Of a stretch of 64,000 nt of DNA, positions 44,575 through 53,139 are shown one piece after another. Under the pieces are notes generated by a model. It saw nothing but the letters and a program-made list of their open reading frames with translations, searched no databases and was not told the DNA's origin. A program made the position numbers and the translations under genes. Within the stretch, counting starts at the first letter, position 1; each line of letters begins with the position of its first letter. Where the stretch lies: NCBI RefSeq assembly GCF_026626745.1, contig NZ_JAPNJW010000001.1, forward strand, positions 2,340,001-2,404,000. Reading direction: 5' to 3'. Origin of the DNA: Nannocystis sp. RBIL2 (GTDB taxonomy: Bacteria > Myxococcota_A > Polyangia > Nannocystales > Nannocystaceae).

Positions 44575-46539
44575 ATGCACGAGCCGGTCGACGTGCTGAT
44601 CGTGGACGACGACGAGGACGACTTCGTCCTCGCGCGCGAGCTGATCGCCGACATCGAGACCAGCGATTATCGGGTGCGGTGGGTCCAGTCGTACCAGGAC
44701 GCCGTCCACGCCCTGTTGACCGCCGCGCCCGACGTGTGCCTGCTCGACTATCGGCTCGAGGCGCGCACCGGCATCGACCTGCTCCGCGAGGTCCGCGGGC
44801 TCGGCTGCGACGTCCCGATCATCTTCCTCACCGGCCAGACCGAGCGCGAGCTCGACGTCGAGGCGATGCACGCCGGCGCCGACGATTTTTTGATCAAGGG
44901 CAGCTTCACCACCCGCGAGCTCGAGCGGGCGATCCGCTACGCCATCGAGCGGGCGGCCACCGGCGCCGCCCAGCGCCGGCTGACCGAGGAGCTGCGGCTG
45001 ATGCAGGTCCAGGCCCAGCGCTCGAGCCAGGCCAAGAGCACGTTCCTGGCCAACATGAGCCACGAGTTTCGCACCCCGCTGAACGCCATCCTCGGCTACA
45101 GCGACATGCTGATCGACCAGGCGCGCGCCGGCGAGTTCGAGCAGATCGAGGACGACCTCAACCGGATCCGCAACGCCGGCCATCACCTGCTCGCGCTCGT
45201 CACCGACATCCTCGACCTCAGCCGCATCGAGGCCGGCCGGCTCAGCCTCGCGCCCGAGCGCTACCAGCTCGGCGAGCTGCTGCGCGAGGTCGTCGACGCC
45301 GTCGCTCCGCTCATCCACCGCAACGGCAACCGCTTCGTCTACGCCCCCGCCGACGAGCTCGGCGAGATGGTGGCCGACGCCACGCGGACCCGCCAGATCC
45401 TGTTCAACTTGCTCTCCAACGCCGGCAAGTTCACGCGCAAGGGCGTGGTCTCGCTCGCGGTCGTCCGCCGGGCCGCGCGGCTCAGCGACTTCAACCATCA
45501 CGCCGGCGACCAGCCGATCGAGGGCGTCGAGTGCGTCGAGTTCGTGGTCGCCGACTCCGGCATCGGCATGACGCCGAAGCAAATGGAGCGGCTGTTCGAG
45601 CCGTTCTCGCAGGTCGACGACACGGGAGGGCGCCGCTTCGGCGGCTCGGGCCTCGGCCTCGCCATCAGCCGTCGGCTCGCGCGGGCCATGGGCGGCGAGC
45701 TGCGGGCGCGCAGCGAGATCGGCCGCGGCTCCTCGTTCCGCCTGTCGCTGCCGTCGGACAGCACCGCCGCTGCGCGCTGGCGCGGCCTCACGCCCGAGCG
45801 GCAGTTCGCCGCCGGCGAGCGCGGCCAGCTGCCGATCGTGTTCGTGCTCGGCCCGACCGACGCGTTCGGCCGCCAGCTGCGCGACCAGCTCGCCGACGTC
45901 CAGCTCGACATCGTCGTCGAGGCCGACCTGCGCCGCGGCGTCAAGCTGGCGCGCGCGCTCGGCCCGTCGCTGCTGGTGGTCGAGCTCAACGTCGGCGCCC
46001 CGGCCACCCTCGTCACTCTCGGCCAGCTCGCGCGCGAGCCCAGCCTGCAGGAGGCCGGCATCCTGGTCTACCTGGTCGACGAGCAGGCCCAGTTCGGCTG
46101 CCTGCTCGTCAACGACGGGATCGTCAGCGCCCCGCTGCAGGCGCTGCAGCTGCAGCGGATCGTCGAGCGCCTGTCCCCGGGGACAGCTCAGCCGCTGCAC
46201 CTGTGGTCGAACAGCGCCGGCCTGCTGCAGGAGGCCAGCGAGATGATCCGCCACACCCGCCGGATCGCCGCCCCGGCCGGCGGCGCGGTCGTCGACCCGA
46301 GCGAGCTGCACCTCGTCCACCTCGCCGCGCCCGGGGCCTCGTGGGGCCTCGCGGCCGCGCGGGTCGACGATCGCGCGCGCGGCCCTGCCGTCGTCCTGGT
46401 CGCGCCCCACGACCCGCGCGCAGTCCCGCCGAGCTTCGCCGCCGAGATGCGCGCGCTCGTCGAGCAGACCGGCATCCCGCGCCAGGAGCTCGCGCGGGAG
46501 GTCGGCGCCGCGTTGATGGCGAAGATGCGCCACGACTGA
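44575..46539 (+). CDS. REC-HisKA-HATPase hybrid kinase with degenerate C-terminal receiver
   Basis: A 654-residue protein. The N-terminal receiver has DDDEDD, phospho-acceptor D58 (VCLLDYRLE), T in FLTGQ and K in LIKG. HisKA carries H163 ([12 protein letters not shown]), HATPase follows ([34 protein letters not shown]). After about residue 405 comes a pseudo-receiver ([35 protein letters not shown]) in which the phospho-acceptor Asp is replaced by Glu and the conserved Lys is absent, then a C-terminal helical region ending [21 protein letters not shown]. The pseudo-receiver may be a docking module. It completes a three-gene relay with the two preceding genes. Confidence 0.83.
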   Translation: MHEPVDVLIVDDDEDDFVLARELIADIETSDYRVRWVQSYQDAVHALLTAAPDVCLLDYRLEARTGIDLLREVRGLGCDVPIIFLTGQTERELDVEAMHAGADDFLIKGSFTTRELERAIRYAIERAATGAAQRRLTEELRLMQVQAQRSSQAKSTFLANMSHEFRTPLNAILGYSDMLIDQARAGEFEQIEDDLNRIRNAGHHLLALVTDILDLSRIEAGRLSLAPERYQLGELLREVVDAVAPLIHRNGNRFVYAPADELGEMVADATRTRQILFNLLSNAGKFTRKGVVSLAVVRRAARLSDFNHHAGDQPIEGVECVEFVVADSGIGMTPKQMERLFEPFSQVDDTGGRRFGGSGLGLAISRRLARAMGGELRARSEIGRGSSFRLSLPSDSTAAARWRGLTPERQFAAGERGQLPIVFVLGPTDAFGRQLRDQLADVQLDIVVEADLRRGVKLARALGPSLLVVELNVGAPATLVTLGQLAREPSLQEAGILVYLVDEQAQFGCLLVNDGIVSAPLQALQLQRIVERLSPGTAQPLHLWSNSAGLLQEASEMIRHTRRIAAPAGGAVVDPSELHLVHLAAPGASWGLAAARVDDRARGPAVVLVAPHDPRAVPPSFAAEMRALVEQTGIPRQELAREVGAALMAKMRHD

Positions 46540-46541
46540 TT

Positions 46542-47528
46542 TCACAGCAGCGGCAGCCCCTTGTGCTGCACCGGCAGCTTCAGCAGCGCCGGCTTCGGCG
46601 CGCCGGGCACGATCCCGTACGCGCGGGTGATGGCGAAGCTCGCCACGTAGAGCGTCTTCTTGGTCTGCTTCGTCACCCCGAACACCAGCGACGACGGCGC
46701 GTCGAGCAGTCCGCCTTCGGCGACCACGTCGATGTCCCCGTGCTTGTCGATCGCGACCAGCCGGTCCTGCCCATTGACCGCCACGAACAGCGTCCCCTTG
46801 TCGTCGAACGCGATTCCGTCGGCCCCGGCCAGCGCGTCGAAGTCGTCGGCCCACACCTCGACGTCGCCAGGCGAACCGTCGCACTCGATCTCGACGCGGA
46901 GGATCGTCCCGTAATCGAGGTTCGACACGTAAAGGTCGTTCTTGTGGCGGTCGAAGGCGATGCCGTCGACCCCGAAGTCCGACAGCTGCAGATACGGATC
47001 TTCCTCATTGCCCGCGAATGCAGGGTCTGTCAGCCAGACCGCGGGGTCGCCGTCCTCGTCGATCTTCCAGATCAGCCCGTGCAGCGGATCGGTGACGAAC
47101 AGCTCGCCGTGGTCGCCGAACGCCAGATCGTTGGGATAGCCGGTGGGATCGAGGGTCGCGTAGGTCGACACCCCGCCGTCGGGGTCGACGCGAAACACGA
47201 ACGCGACCGGCGGCGTGGGCGAGATGCTGCCGGTGGCCACATAGAGGTCACCGTCCTCGCCGAACTTGAGTCCGGCCGACAGCACGCCGGACGGCAGCGG
47301 CAAGGTCGCGAACACGCTTACGTGGCCCCACGGGGTGATCTTCTTGATGTGCGCCCCCATGGAAGCATAGATGTTCCCGTCGTCGTCGACGGTGATCGAC
47401 TCCGGTAATTCGCCCAGGGCCGGGTTGAACGCCACCACAGTCGACAGTTTGCCGCCCGCCGCGGCCACCCCCGGCGAGAGAGACATGAAAAGCCCTACAG
47501 AGATTGACGCGATCAGGTTGCGACCCAT
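46542..47528 (-). CDS. Exported SMP-30/NHL beta-propeller protein
   Basis: A 328-residue exported protein (MGRNLIASISVGLFMSLSPGVAAAGG, signal peptide). Propeller blades include ESITVDDDGNIYASMGAHIKKI, AGLKFGEDGDLYVATGS, NDLAFGDHGELFVTDPLHGLIWKI, DGIAFDRHKNDLYVSNLDYGTILRV and DGIAFDDKGTLFVAVNGQDRLVAI. The layout resembles gluconolactonase/SMP-30 or NHL propellers; substrate unknown. It has a GGGGGGA purine run before the ATG, a plausible ribosome-binding site. It is divergent from the P450 gene (182 bp apart) and could share a regulatory region with the terpenoid-type locus, but nothing proves a functional link. Confidence 0.72.
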   Translation of the reverse strand: MGRNLIASISVGLFMSLSPGVAAAGGKLSTVVAFNPALGELPESITVDDDGNIYASMGAHIKKITPWGHVSVFATLPLPSGVLSAGLKFGEDGDLYVATGSISPTPPVAFVFRVDPDGGVSTYATLDPTGYPNDLAFGDHGELFVTDPLHGLIWKIDEDGDPAVWLTDPAFAGNEEDPYLQLSDFGVDGIAFDRHKNDLYVSNLDYGTILRVEIECDGSPGDVEVWADDFDALAGADGIAFDDKGTLFVAVNGQDRLVAIDKHGDIDVVAEGGLLDAPSSLVFGVTKQTKKTLYVASFAITRAYGIVPGAPKPALLKLPVQHKGLPLL

Positions 47529-47697
47529 GACAAATCCCCCCGATTCGACCCGGGGCATGGAGCGTCGCGGTACGTCGTCAAGGATCAAAGAAATCGTCGC
47601 GCCACACAGTATGATGATCGGAGGGCGCGGCGACGAGCGCGGCGGCGGCGCGTCGCGGAATTCTCGAAATCGAAGTGGGTCGGCTCCGTCGGGCTGC

Positions 47698-47703
47698 TAT
47701 CCT
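47698..47703 (+). promoter_or_regulatory. Predicted -10 element of the P450 gene
   Basis: TATCCT lies exactly seven bases before ATG 47711 with no Shine-Dalgarno sequence between, so transcription would begin at or next to the start codon. Confidence 0.45.
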
Positions 47704-47710
47704 GCCGGCG

Positions 47711-49099
47711 ATGACACGCTCCGGAATCGTCGCTCACCTGATGCGGCGCACCGCCCCCGGGCCGCGCGGCGGGCTTCTCCTCGGCAACCTCCCGGAGGTC
47801 GCCCAGGGCCGCATGTTCGAGCTCCTGCATCATATGTGGCGGGCCCACGGCGACATCAGCTGCGCCCGGGTCGGCACTCGACTGCTCTATCTCGTCGTCC
47901 ACCCCGACCAGATCCAGCATGTGCTCGTCACGCGCCGGGAGAACTACACCAAGGCGATGCACCGCGCCGCGCCGCTGATCGGCGACGGGCTGCCGGCCAG
48001 CAACGGCGAGCTGTGGGCGCGCCAGCGCAAGCTGCTGACGCCGCGGTTTCAGGTCGGCGCCCTGCCACAATTCGCCCCGCCCCTGCGCGGGGCCATGGAG
48101 CGACAGCTGGGCCGCTGGCAGCAAGCGGCCGCCCGCGGCGACGAGCTCGACCTCGCCGACGAAATGATCGCCCTCACCCTCGACGCGATCCTCGGCTCCC
48201 TGCTCGGCGAGCGCCTCGACGACGAAGAGGCGCGCCTGCGCGCCGCCATCCGCGACGCGGTCGACTTCGTCGGCGCCAGCGGCCAGCTGTTCCGCGTCCC
48301 GCTGACGTGGCCGACCCGGCGCAATCAACGTTTCCTGGCCGCGCTCGCGGTGATCGACGATTTCATCCACCGCGCGATCGAGGCCCACCGCGGCCGCCCC
48401 GACGGCGATCCCGATCTCCTCACATTCCTGCTGCGCCACGTCGGTGACGACCCGCAGGCGCCCGCCACGGCCCGACTGATCCGCGACGAGGCGGTCAGCC
48501 TGCTGCTCGGCGGCCACGAATCCACCGCCCAGGCGCTGACGTGGTTGCTTTATTGCCTCGACCTCCACCCCGAGGCGAAGGCGCGGGTGATGAGCGAGGT
48601 CGATACATTCGGCGACGCGCTGCCCACGGTCGCCGACCGCAACCGCTTCCCGTACCTCGCCGCCGCGGTGCAGGAGGCGCTGCGCCTGTACCCGCCGTTC
48701 TGGGCGTTCCCGCGCCACGTGGTCGCCGACGACGAGCTGGGCGGCTATCTCGTGCCGGCCGGCGCCACGGTGATGCTGTGCCCGTATCTGACGCACCGCC
48801 ATCCGGCGCTGTGGGAGGCGCCCGAGCGCTTCTCGCCCGAGCGCTTCCTCGGCGGCGTGGCCCAGGGCCGCGCGCGGGCCAGCTATTTGCCGTTCGGCTA
48901 CGGCCCGCGCACCTGCATCGGCAACCACATGGCGACCACCGAGATCGTGCTGGCGACCGCGGCGATCCTCCGCCGCTTCACCGTCGAGCGCGTCCAGCAC
49001 GCGCCGGTCGCCGCCGAATTCTCCACCACGCTGCGCCCTCGCGGCGGGATTCGCGTCAAGCTGACGTCGCGTCAAGCGGCCAGCGCCAGCTCGACATGA
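47711..49099 (+). CDS. Cytochrome P450
   Basis: A 462-residue soluble P450. The I helix has GGHEST, the K helix EALRLYPPFW, and the heme loop FGYGPRTCIGNHMA with ligand C402. The N-terminal PGPRGGLLLGN and the LDLHPEAKARVMSEVD segment are typical of the CYP102/CYP110-like class, needing separate redox partners (none nearby). Its 3' end overlaps that of the HAD phosphatase gene by 28 bases, and the class II terpene cyclase gene is next, so oxidation of a cyclised terpenoid is the likeliest role. The frame is open 12 codons upstream of the chosen ATG. Confidence 0.9.
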   Translation: MTRSGIVAHLMRRTAPGPRGGLLLGNLPEVAQGRMFELLHHMWRAHGDISCARVGTRLLYLVVHPDQIQHVLVTRRENYTKAMHRAAPLIGDGLPASNGELWARQRKLLTPRFQVGALPQFAPPLRGAMERQLGRWQQAAARGDELDLADEMIALTLDAILGSLLGERLDDEEARLRAAIRDAVDFVGASGQLFRVPLTWPTRRNQRFLAALAVIDDFIHRAIEAHRGRPDGDPDLLTFLLRHVGDDPQAPATARLIRDEAVSLLLGGHESTAQALTWLLYCLDLHPEAKARVMSEVDTFGDALPTVADRNRFPYLAAAVQEALRLYPPFWAFPRHVVADDELGGYLVPAGATVMLCPYLTHRHPALWEAPERFSPERFLGGVAQGRARASYLPFGYGPRTCIGNHMATTEIVLATAAILRRFTVERVQHAPVAAEFSTTLRPRGGIRVKLTSRQAASASST

Positions 49100-49788
49100 T
49101 CCAGAACATTGATACGATTGACCTGTGGCCAATTGTTAGTGCGTGCGATTGCTGACAGGGGCGGCCCTGCCTCGAAGACCAGGGGCCGACCGACGGCCGC
49201 GAGCACCTCGATGTCGCCGGGGCCATTGCCCAGCGCGAGGGACCGCGAAAGCGACGCGCCGCGGGCCGCGGCAAACTGTCGTAACAATGTCAACTTGCCC
49301 CCGAGCGCCCCGGGCATGCTGTGACAATCACCAGTGTAGCGACCCCCCCGGACCGCGAACCGCGAACCATCACAATCCTTCACGCCCAGGTCCGCGGCCA
49401 GCAGCGCGACGATCTCGTGGGGGCTGGAGGAAACGATATAAGGAGCCACGCCGGCCTCCATGAGCCGCGCGATCAGCGGGCGCACGAACGCGAACAATTC
49501 GCCGCGCAGCGTCTGCCAGGTCTCGCGGGCCAGAGCCGTCAGGGCAGCCTGCTCCGCGCCGGCCAGGGCCGCCGCGTAGGCCGCGGTGCTGCGGGCGACC
49601 ATCTCCGGGAAATCGATGGAACCGGCGCGCAGCTGGGCCACGGCGGTCATCACCGCCGCGATCGCGTCGGGCCGGCCGAGGCCGCGGCGGCCCATCTCGT
49701 CGAGCAGCGCCAGGCCGATCGACCGCGGGTGCATCGTACCGTCGACATCGAGGATCGCCACGCGTGCCACGGGTTCGTCGTACGTCAT
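49072..49788 (-). CDS. HAD-superfamily (IB) phosphatase
   Basis: A 238-residue HAD phosphatase of the SerB-like IB group: motif I D14-V-D16-G-T (ILDVDGT), motif II in YIVSSSPHEIV, and the C-terminal GNGPGDIEVLAAVG. Cap segments are helical. Members remove phosphate from small molecules. Its position, divergent from the class II terpene cyclase with 126 bp between starts, suggests it dephosphorylates the cyclised prenyl diphosphate (HAD domains are fused to some drimenol-type terpene cyclases, from family knowledge). Serine or other phosphomonoesters remain possible. TATGAT lies at 49795-49800, six bases before the ATG, the best -10-like hexamer in the window. Confidence 0.83.
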   Translation of the reverse strand: MTYDEPVARVAILDVDGTMHPRSIGLALLDEMGRRGLGRPDAIAAVMTAVAQLRAGSIDFPEMVARSTAAYAAALAGAEQAALTALARETWQTLRGELFAFVRPLIARLMEAGVAPYIVSSSPHEIVALLAADLGVKDCDGSRFAVRGGRYTGDCHSMPGALGGKLTLLRQFAAARGASLSRSLALGNGPGDIEVLAAVGRPLVFEAGPPLSAIARTNNWPQVNRINVLDHVELALAA

Positions 49789-49914
49789 GCCCTGATCATA
49801 GCGGAGCGAAGCCGCATGCTCCAGACCCCAGACGCATGCGCCACCGGATATTTCGCCAGTCCGCGCGATGGTCGTTGATCGGAACCAATAATTCGAGTAG
49901 CTCTGATCGAGGTT
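49789..49914. promoter_or_regulatory. Bidirectional promoter region of phosphatase and terpene cyclase genes
   Basis: 126 bp between divergent starts. On the minus strand TATGAT (49795-49800) serves the phosphatase. On the plus side the last 40 bases (CGGAACCAATAATTCG) are more AT-rich, but no clear -35/-10 pair was identified. Shared regulation is plausible. Confidence 0.5.
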
Positions 49915-51564
49915 ATGCTCACCGGAATTGGCGTGCTCGAACAGATCGAGCCGGCGCTGGAGCGCGCCGTGCAATTCGTGCTCGATCATCGCTTACCCGA
50001 CGGACGACTCGCTGCCGGCTGCAGCGGCCGGGCGCTGGAGAGCGCGCTGGCGCTGCACCTGCTCCGCACCTGCGATCACGGCCCGGCGCTCCAGGCCGAG
50101 ATCGCGGGCTTCTGCCGGCGCCGCCTGGCCGAGGGCGACGAAGGCGACGGCGACTCGAGTCATGCCAGTCGCCTCGACCGCACGCTTTCGCGCATCCTGT
50201 GCGAGCTCGTGGTCCACGGCCGGCTCGGCGCCGAGGGCCTCGCCTCGCTCCAGCGCACCCTGGTCGCCTTCGATCACCCGACGCTTTGGCGCAAGCGCGT
50301 GTTCGTCGAGGTCATGCTGGTGGAACTCGGGGCACTCCCTCCGGGTCAGGCCGTGTTGCCACTCGCGGTCGTCCGCTCCGAGTCCTCACATCTGTGGGTG
50401 ACGATCTTGCTGGCGTCGATTCGCGTGCTCCAGCTGTGCCACGCCGGTCGCGCCGCCGAGGTCGGCGACGCCGAGGTGGCGACGATCCTCGGCGCCCAGG
50501 CGACCGACGGCAGCTGGGAGCAGCACGTGCTCGTCACCATCGTCGCCCTGCTCGCGCTGACCCGCCTCGGCTGCGCCGCGCCGCACCGCGTCCTCGGCCT
50601 CAATTTCATCACCGGCCAATTACGGCCCGGCGGCGGCGTCCCGTTCATCACCAACGAAGACATCTGGGTCACCTGCCTCGCCGGCCTGGTGCTCACCGAG
50701 GCGCGGCGGCCCGCGCTCGAGCTGCAGCGCTGCGAACAATTCCTGGTATCGCAGCAGCAGCCCGACGGCGGCTGGGGCTACGCCGAGGGCGTCTCGCAGA
50801 CCGACGCCGACGACACCAGCGTGGTGCTGTCGCTGCTCGCGCGGCGCAATCCGTTGATTCATCGCCCGAGCATCCGCCGCGCGGTCGCCAACCTGCTCGC
50901 GCTGCAGAACAGCGACGGCGGCTTCCCCACGTTCGTCCGCGGCGCCGCGTCCGAGGCCGAGATCACCGCCAAGTCGATCACGGCCCTGCGCGCCAGCCAC
51001 ATGGCCCCACCCGCGGTGCTCGACGCCGCCTGGGCCTGGCTCGCCCGCGCCCAGCAGCCGAACGGGGGCTTCCGCGGCGAGTGGAAGCTGTGCGTCACCT
51101 ACCCTGCCTTTCATGTCATCAACGCGGCCGCAGGTCAGCGCCCCGGCACCCGCGCGGCCGACATCCGCCGCCGCTGCGTCGGCTTCCTCCGCGACCTGCG
51201 GCGGCGCGACGGCGGCTGGCCGATCCACCCCGACGACCGCCGCAGCCACGTGCTGAGCACCGCCTACGCCCTCGCCGGCCTCGCGGCCTGCCCCGGCAGC
51301 CTGTCCTCCGGCGAGCTCAACGAGTCGGCGCTGGCGCTCCTGGCCGGCCAGGGCCGCAGCGGCGGCTTCAATGCCGAGGCCGACTCGCTGGGCCCGCGCC
51401 CGTTCGTCTACGACGTCCCGCTGCTCGCCACGCTCTACAGCGTATGGGCCCTGGCCCGCGTGCGCGACCTGCTGTCCGGCCGCGCGCACGAGGTGCCGCT
51501 CGGCGCGCTCGCGCCTCGCCTGTCCCTCATCAGTCACGACCGCGCGTGGATCAAGACCGCGTGA
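49915..51564 (+). CDS. Class II terpene cyclase (diterpene/sesquiterpene-type, DxDDT)
   Basis: A 549-residue protein of the squalene-hopene/prenyltransferase alpha-alpha barrel superfamily. The decisive motif is D297-A-D299-D300-T in SQTDADDTSVV, the DxDD protonation motif of class II terpene cyclases. QW-like repeats are seen (SQQQPDGGWGYAEG; ALQNSDGGFPTF; RAQQPNGGFRGEWK; DLRRRDGGWPIHPD). No class I DDxxD domain is evident, so it would cyclise by protonation and leave the diphosphate in place. Length is nearer to bacterial class II diterpene cyclases (about 500-540 residues, such as Mycobacterium Rv3377c with DADDT) than to squalene-hopene cyclases (about 630-650). With the HAD phosphatase and P450 it forms a compact terpenoid locus. 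No prenyl diphosphate synthase is nearby. Confidence 0.83.
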   Translation: MLTGIGVLEQIEPALERAVQFVLDHRLPDGRLAAGCSGRALESALALHLLRTCDHGPALQAEIAGFCRRRLAEGDEGDGDSSHASRLDRTLSRILCELVVHGRLGAEGLASLQRTLVAFDHPTLWRKRVFVEVMLVELGALPPGQAVLPLAVVRSESSHLWVTILLASIRVLQLCHAGRAAEVGDAEVATILGAQATDGSWEQHVLVTIVALLALTRLGCAAPHRVLGLNFITGQLRPGGGVPFITNEDIWVTCLAGLVLTEARRPALELQRCEQFLVSQQQPDGGWGYAEGVSQTDADDTSVVLSLLARRNPLIHRPSIRRAVANLLALQNSDGGFPTFVRGAASEAEITAKSITALRASHMAPPAVLDAAWAWLARAQQPNGGFRGEWKLCVTYPAFHVINAAAGQRPGTRAADIRRRCVGFLRDLRRRDGGWPIHPDDRRSHVLSTAYALAGLAACPGSLSSGELNESALALLAGQGRSGGFNAEADSLGPRPFVYDVPLLATLYSVWALARVRDLLSGRAHEVPLGALAPRLSLISHDRAWIKTA

Positions 51565-51582
51565 GCGCCAGTCCGACCTTTC

Positions 51583-51602
51583 GCGCGCGACACCGTGCGC
51601 GC
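51583..51602 (+). terminator. Possible stem-loop after the cyclase gene
   Basis: Arms GCGCGC on both sides of the eight-base loop GACACCGT, 18 bases after the stop; followed by ATATGTATGAATTGTTC rather than a T-run. Weak terminator candidate. Confidence 0.3.
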
Positions 51603-51648
51603 GCATATGTATGAATTGTTCTCCATGAAGCGGCGAAGCGGGCGCGGG

Positions 51649-51661
51649 GTCACACTGTGAC
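51649..51661. promoter_or_regulatory. GTCACA-C-TGTGAC palindrome, possible operator
   Basis: A perfect six-base dyad with one central base, 67 bases upstream of the efflux adaptor ATG. Could be a regulator site. Confidence 0.35.
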
Positions 51662-51728
51662 GCGGCGCGTCGCGCCTCGCGCGAGTCGAGTTTCGTCGCG
51701 CATGTGGTAGCTTGAATCCTCGATCGCC

Positions 51729-53066
51729 ATGTCGTCCCTTCGTCGTGTCCGGGAGTGCGCGCTTGGCTGGGCCGCCGCGGCCTCGGTGTTGTGCGCGTTG
51801 ACCTTTCAGCCGCGCGACGCCCGAGCCGCCTCGGCCGGCGGCGTGTCCGCGCCGCAGGCCGGCGTCATGCTCGGCGGCCTCGGCCTCGGCCTCGGCACCC
51901 TGGCGCTGCAGCGGCGCCACGACCACCGCGCAGCCGCCCTCGCGTGCGTCGCTCTGGTCGGCAGCCTCAGCGGCTGCGAGCCCACCTCGGCCGCCGCCGG
52001 TCGCCGCCCCGGCGCCGGCGACGACACGCGCTCCGCCGCCCGCGGCAACGACACGCCCAACCGCGTGAGCCTGCCTGCGAGCGCGATGGCCTACATCCGC
52101 GTCGAGCCCGCCACCCATGCGCCCGAGGACCTGTCGATCCGCGCGCCTGGGCGCGTGGCCTTCCGCGACAATTCGACGGCCCGAGTGGACGCCCCCGCCG
52201 CTGGTCGCGTCCGCAAGTTGCTGGTCGAGGTCGGCGCCGCGGTGAAGGCCGGCGACCCGCTGATCGAGCTGTCGAGCCCGCAAGCGTCGGCGTTGCACCT
52301 GCAACGCGACCAGGCCCGGCTGGAGCTGCAGCGGGCCGAGCGAGCGCTGGTCCGCCAGGAGCAGATGATCAAGGCCGGCGTCGGCCGCGAGCTCGACCGT
52401 CAGGCCGCCCGCGCCGACCTCGAGGCCGCCCGCGTCGCCGACCGCCACGCCCGCCGCGCGGTCGAGATGCTCGGCCCCAGCCGTTCGGGCAGCATCACAG
52501 TGGTCGCGCCGATCGACGGCACGGTGCTGCGCCGGCAAGCCACCATCGGCGCCCAGGTCGAGCCCGGCGGGGCCCCGCTGCTCGAGATCGGCGACAAGAC
52601 CGCGCTGTGGGTGGTGGCGGACGTGTTCGAGGACGACCTGCTGCAGATCCGCCCCGGCACCACGGTCCAGCTGCGCTTCTCCGCCGAGCCGGCGCCCGTC
52701 CCCGGCCGCGTCGTCGGCGTCGGCGCGCTGGTCGACATCGGCCAGCGCCGCGCCCCGGTCTACATCGCCATCGCCGACGAGGCAGTCACCACCCACAAGC
52801 TCAGCCCCGGCATGTTCGTCCGTGCCGACATCGCCGGGCCCGCCGGCGCCGGCGTCACGCTGCCCAAGCAAGCCGTCCTGATCAAGGACGGCGAGTCCGC
52901 GACCGCCTACGTCGAGGTCGACCCCGGCGTGTTCGAGGCCCGTCGCGTGGTCGTCGGCCACACCGCCGGCGACCACGCCCAGGTCGTCTCCGGCGTGAAC
53001 CCCGGCGAGCGCGTGGCAGTGGCCGGCGCGCTGCTGCTCGACCAGCAGTCCGGCGCCGCGCTGTAA
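51729..53066 (+). CDS. RND/HlyD-type periplasmic efflux adaptor (CzcB/CusB-like)
   Basis: A 445-residue membrane-fusion adaptor. After a signal region and a short hydrophobic segment ending in the lipobox-like GSLSGC come the usual parts: barrel-sandwich halves (RVAFRDNSTARVDAPAAGRVRKLLVEVGAAVKAGDPLIELSS and ITVVAPIDGTVLRRQATIGAQVEPGGAPLLEIGDKTALWVVADVFEDD), a helical hairpin, and beta-barrel and membrane-proximal domains. This resembles CzcB/CusB metal-efflux adaptors. The inner-membrane pump (CzcA) and outer-membrane channel (CzcC) genes are absent here, so it is an orphan; whether it exports the neighbouring terpenoid is a guess. No His/Met metal-binding cluster was seen. Confidence 0.8.
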   Translation: MSSLRRVRECALGWAAAASVLCALTFQPRDARAASAGGVSAPQAGVMLGGLGLGLGTLALQRRHDHRAAALACVALVGSLSGCEPTSAAAGRRPGAGDDTRSAARGNDTPNRVSLPASAMAYIRVEPATHAPEDLSIRAPGRVAFRDNSTARVDAPAAGRVRKLLVEVGAAVKAGDPLIELSSPQASALHLQRDQARLELQRAERALVRQEQMIKAGVGRELDRQAARADLEAARVADRHARRAVEMLGPSRSGSITVVAPIDGTVLRRQATIGAQVEPGGAPLLEIGDKTALWVVADVFEDDLLQIRPGTTVQLRFSAEPAPVPGRVVGVGALVDIGQRRAPVYIAIADEAVTTHKLSPGMFVRADIAGPAGAGVTLPKQAVLIKDGESATAYVEVDPGVFEARRVVVGHTAGDHAQVVSGVNPGERVAVAGALLLDQQSGAAL

Positions 53067-53067
53067 A

Positions 53068-53132
53068 GAGCATGTCCGGAAGGACATGCTCCCGAGGGCA
53101 TGTCTTGGCCGACATGCCCTATGAGACATGTC
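53068..53132. repeat. Tandem CATGTC-N6-GACATG palindromes, two perfect copies plus a half-site
   Basis: Copy 1: GAGCATGTC (53068-53076), spacer CGGAAG, GACATGCTC (53083-53091). Copy 2: GGGCATGTC (53096-53104), spacer TTGGCC, GACATGCCC (53111-53119). Both have perfect nine-base arms and six-base spacers. A further AGACATGTC half-site is at 53124-53132. They fill the gap between two convergent genes, starting two bases after the adaptor stop. Confidence 0.88.
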
Positions 53133-53139
53133 CCTGCGG

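Noticed and set aside
44518..46884. 788-codon antisense ORF over the hybrid kinase
   Set aside because: Composition is an artefact of GC skew; the plus-strand kinase has complete receiver, HisKA and HATPase motifs.
49915..51564. Squalene-hopene cyclase of a hopanoid pathway
   Set aside because: The 549-residue length and absence of squalene synthase or HpnC/D/E neighbours favour a class II terpene cyclase, though they do not exclude it.
51729..53066. Full tripartite metal efflux system
   Set aside because: No CzcA-type pump or outer-membrane channel gene lies next to the adaptor.
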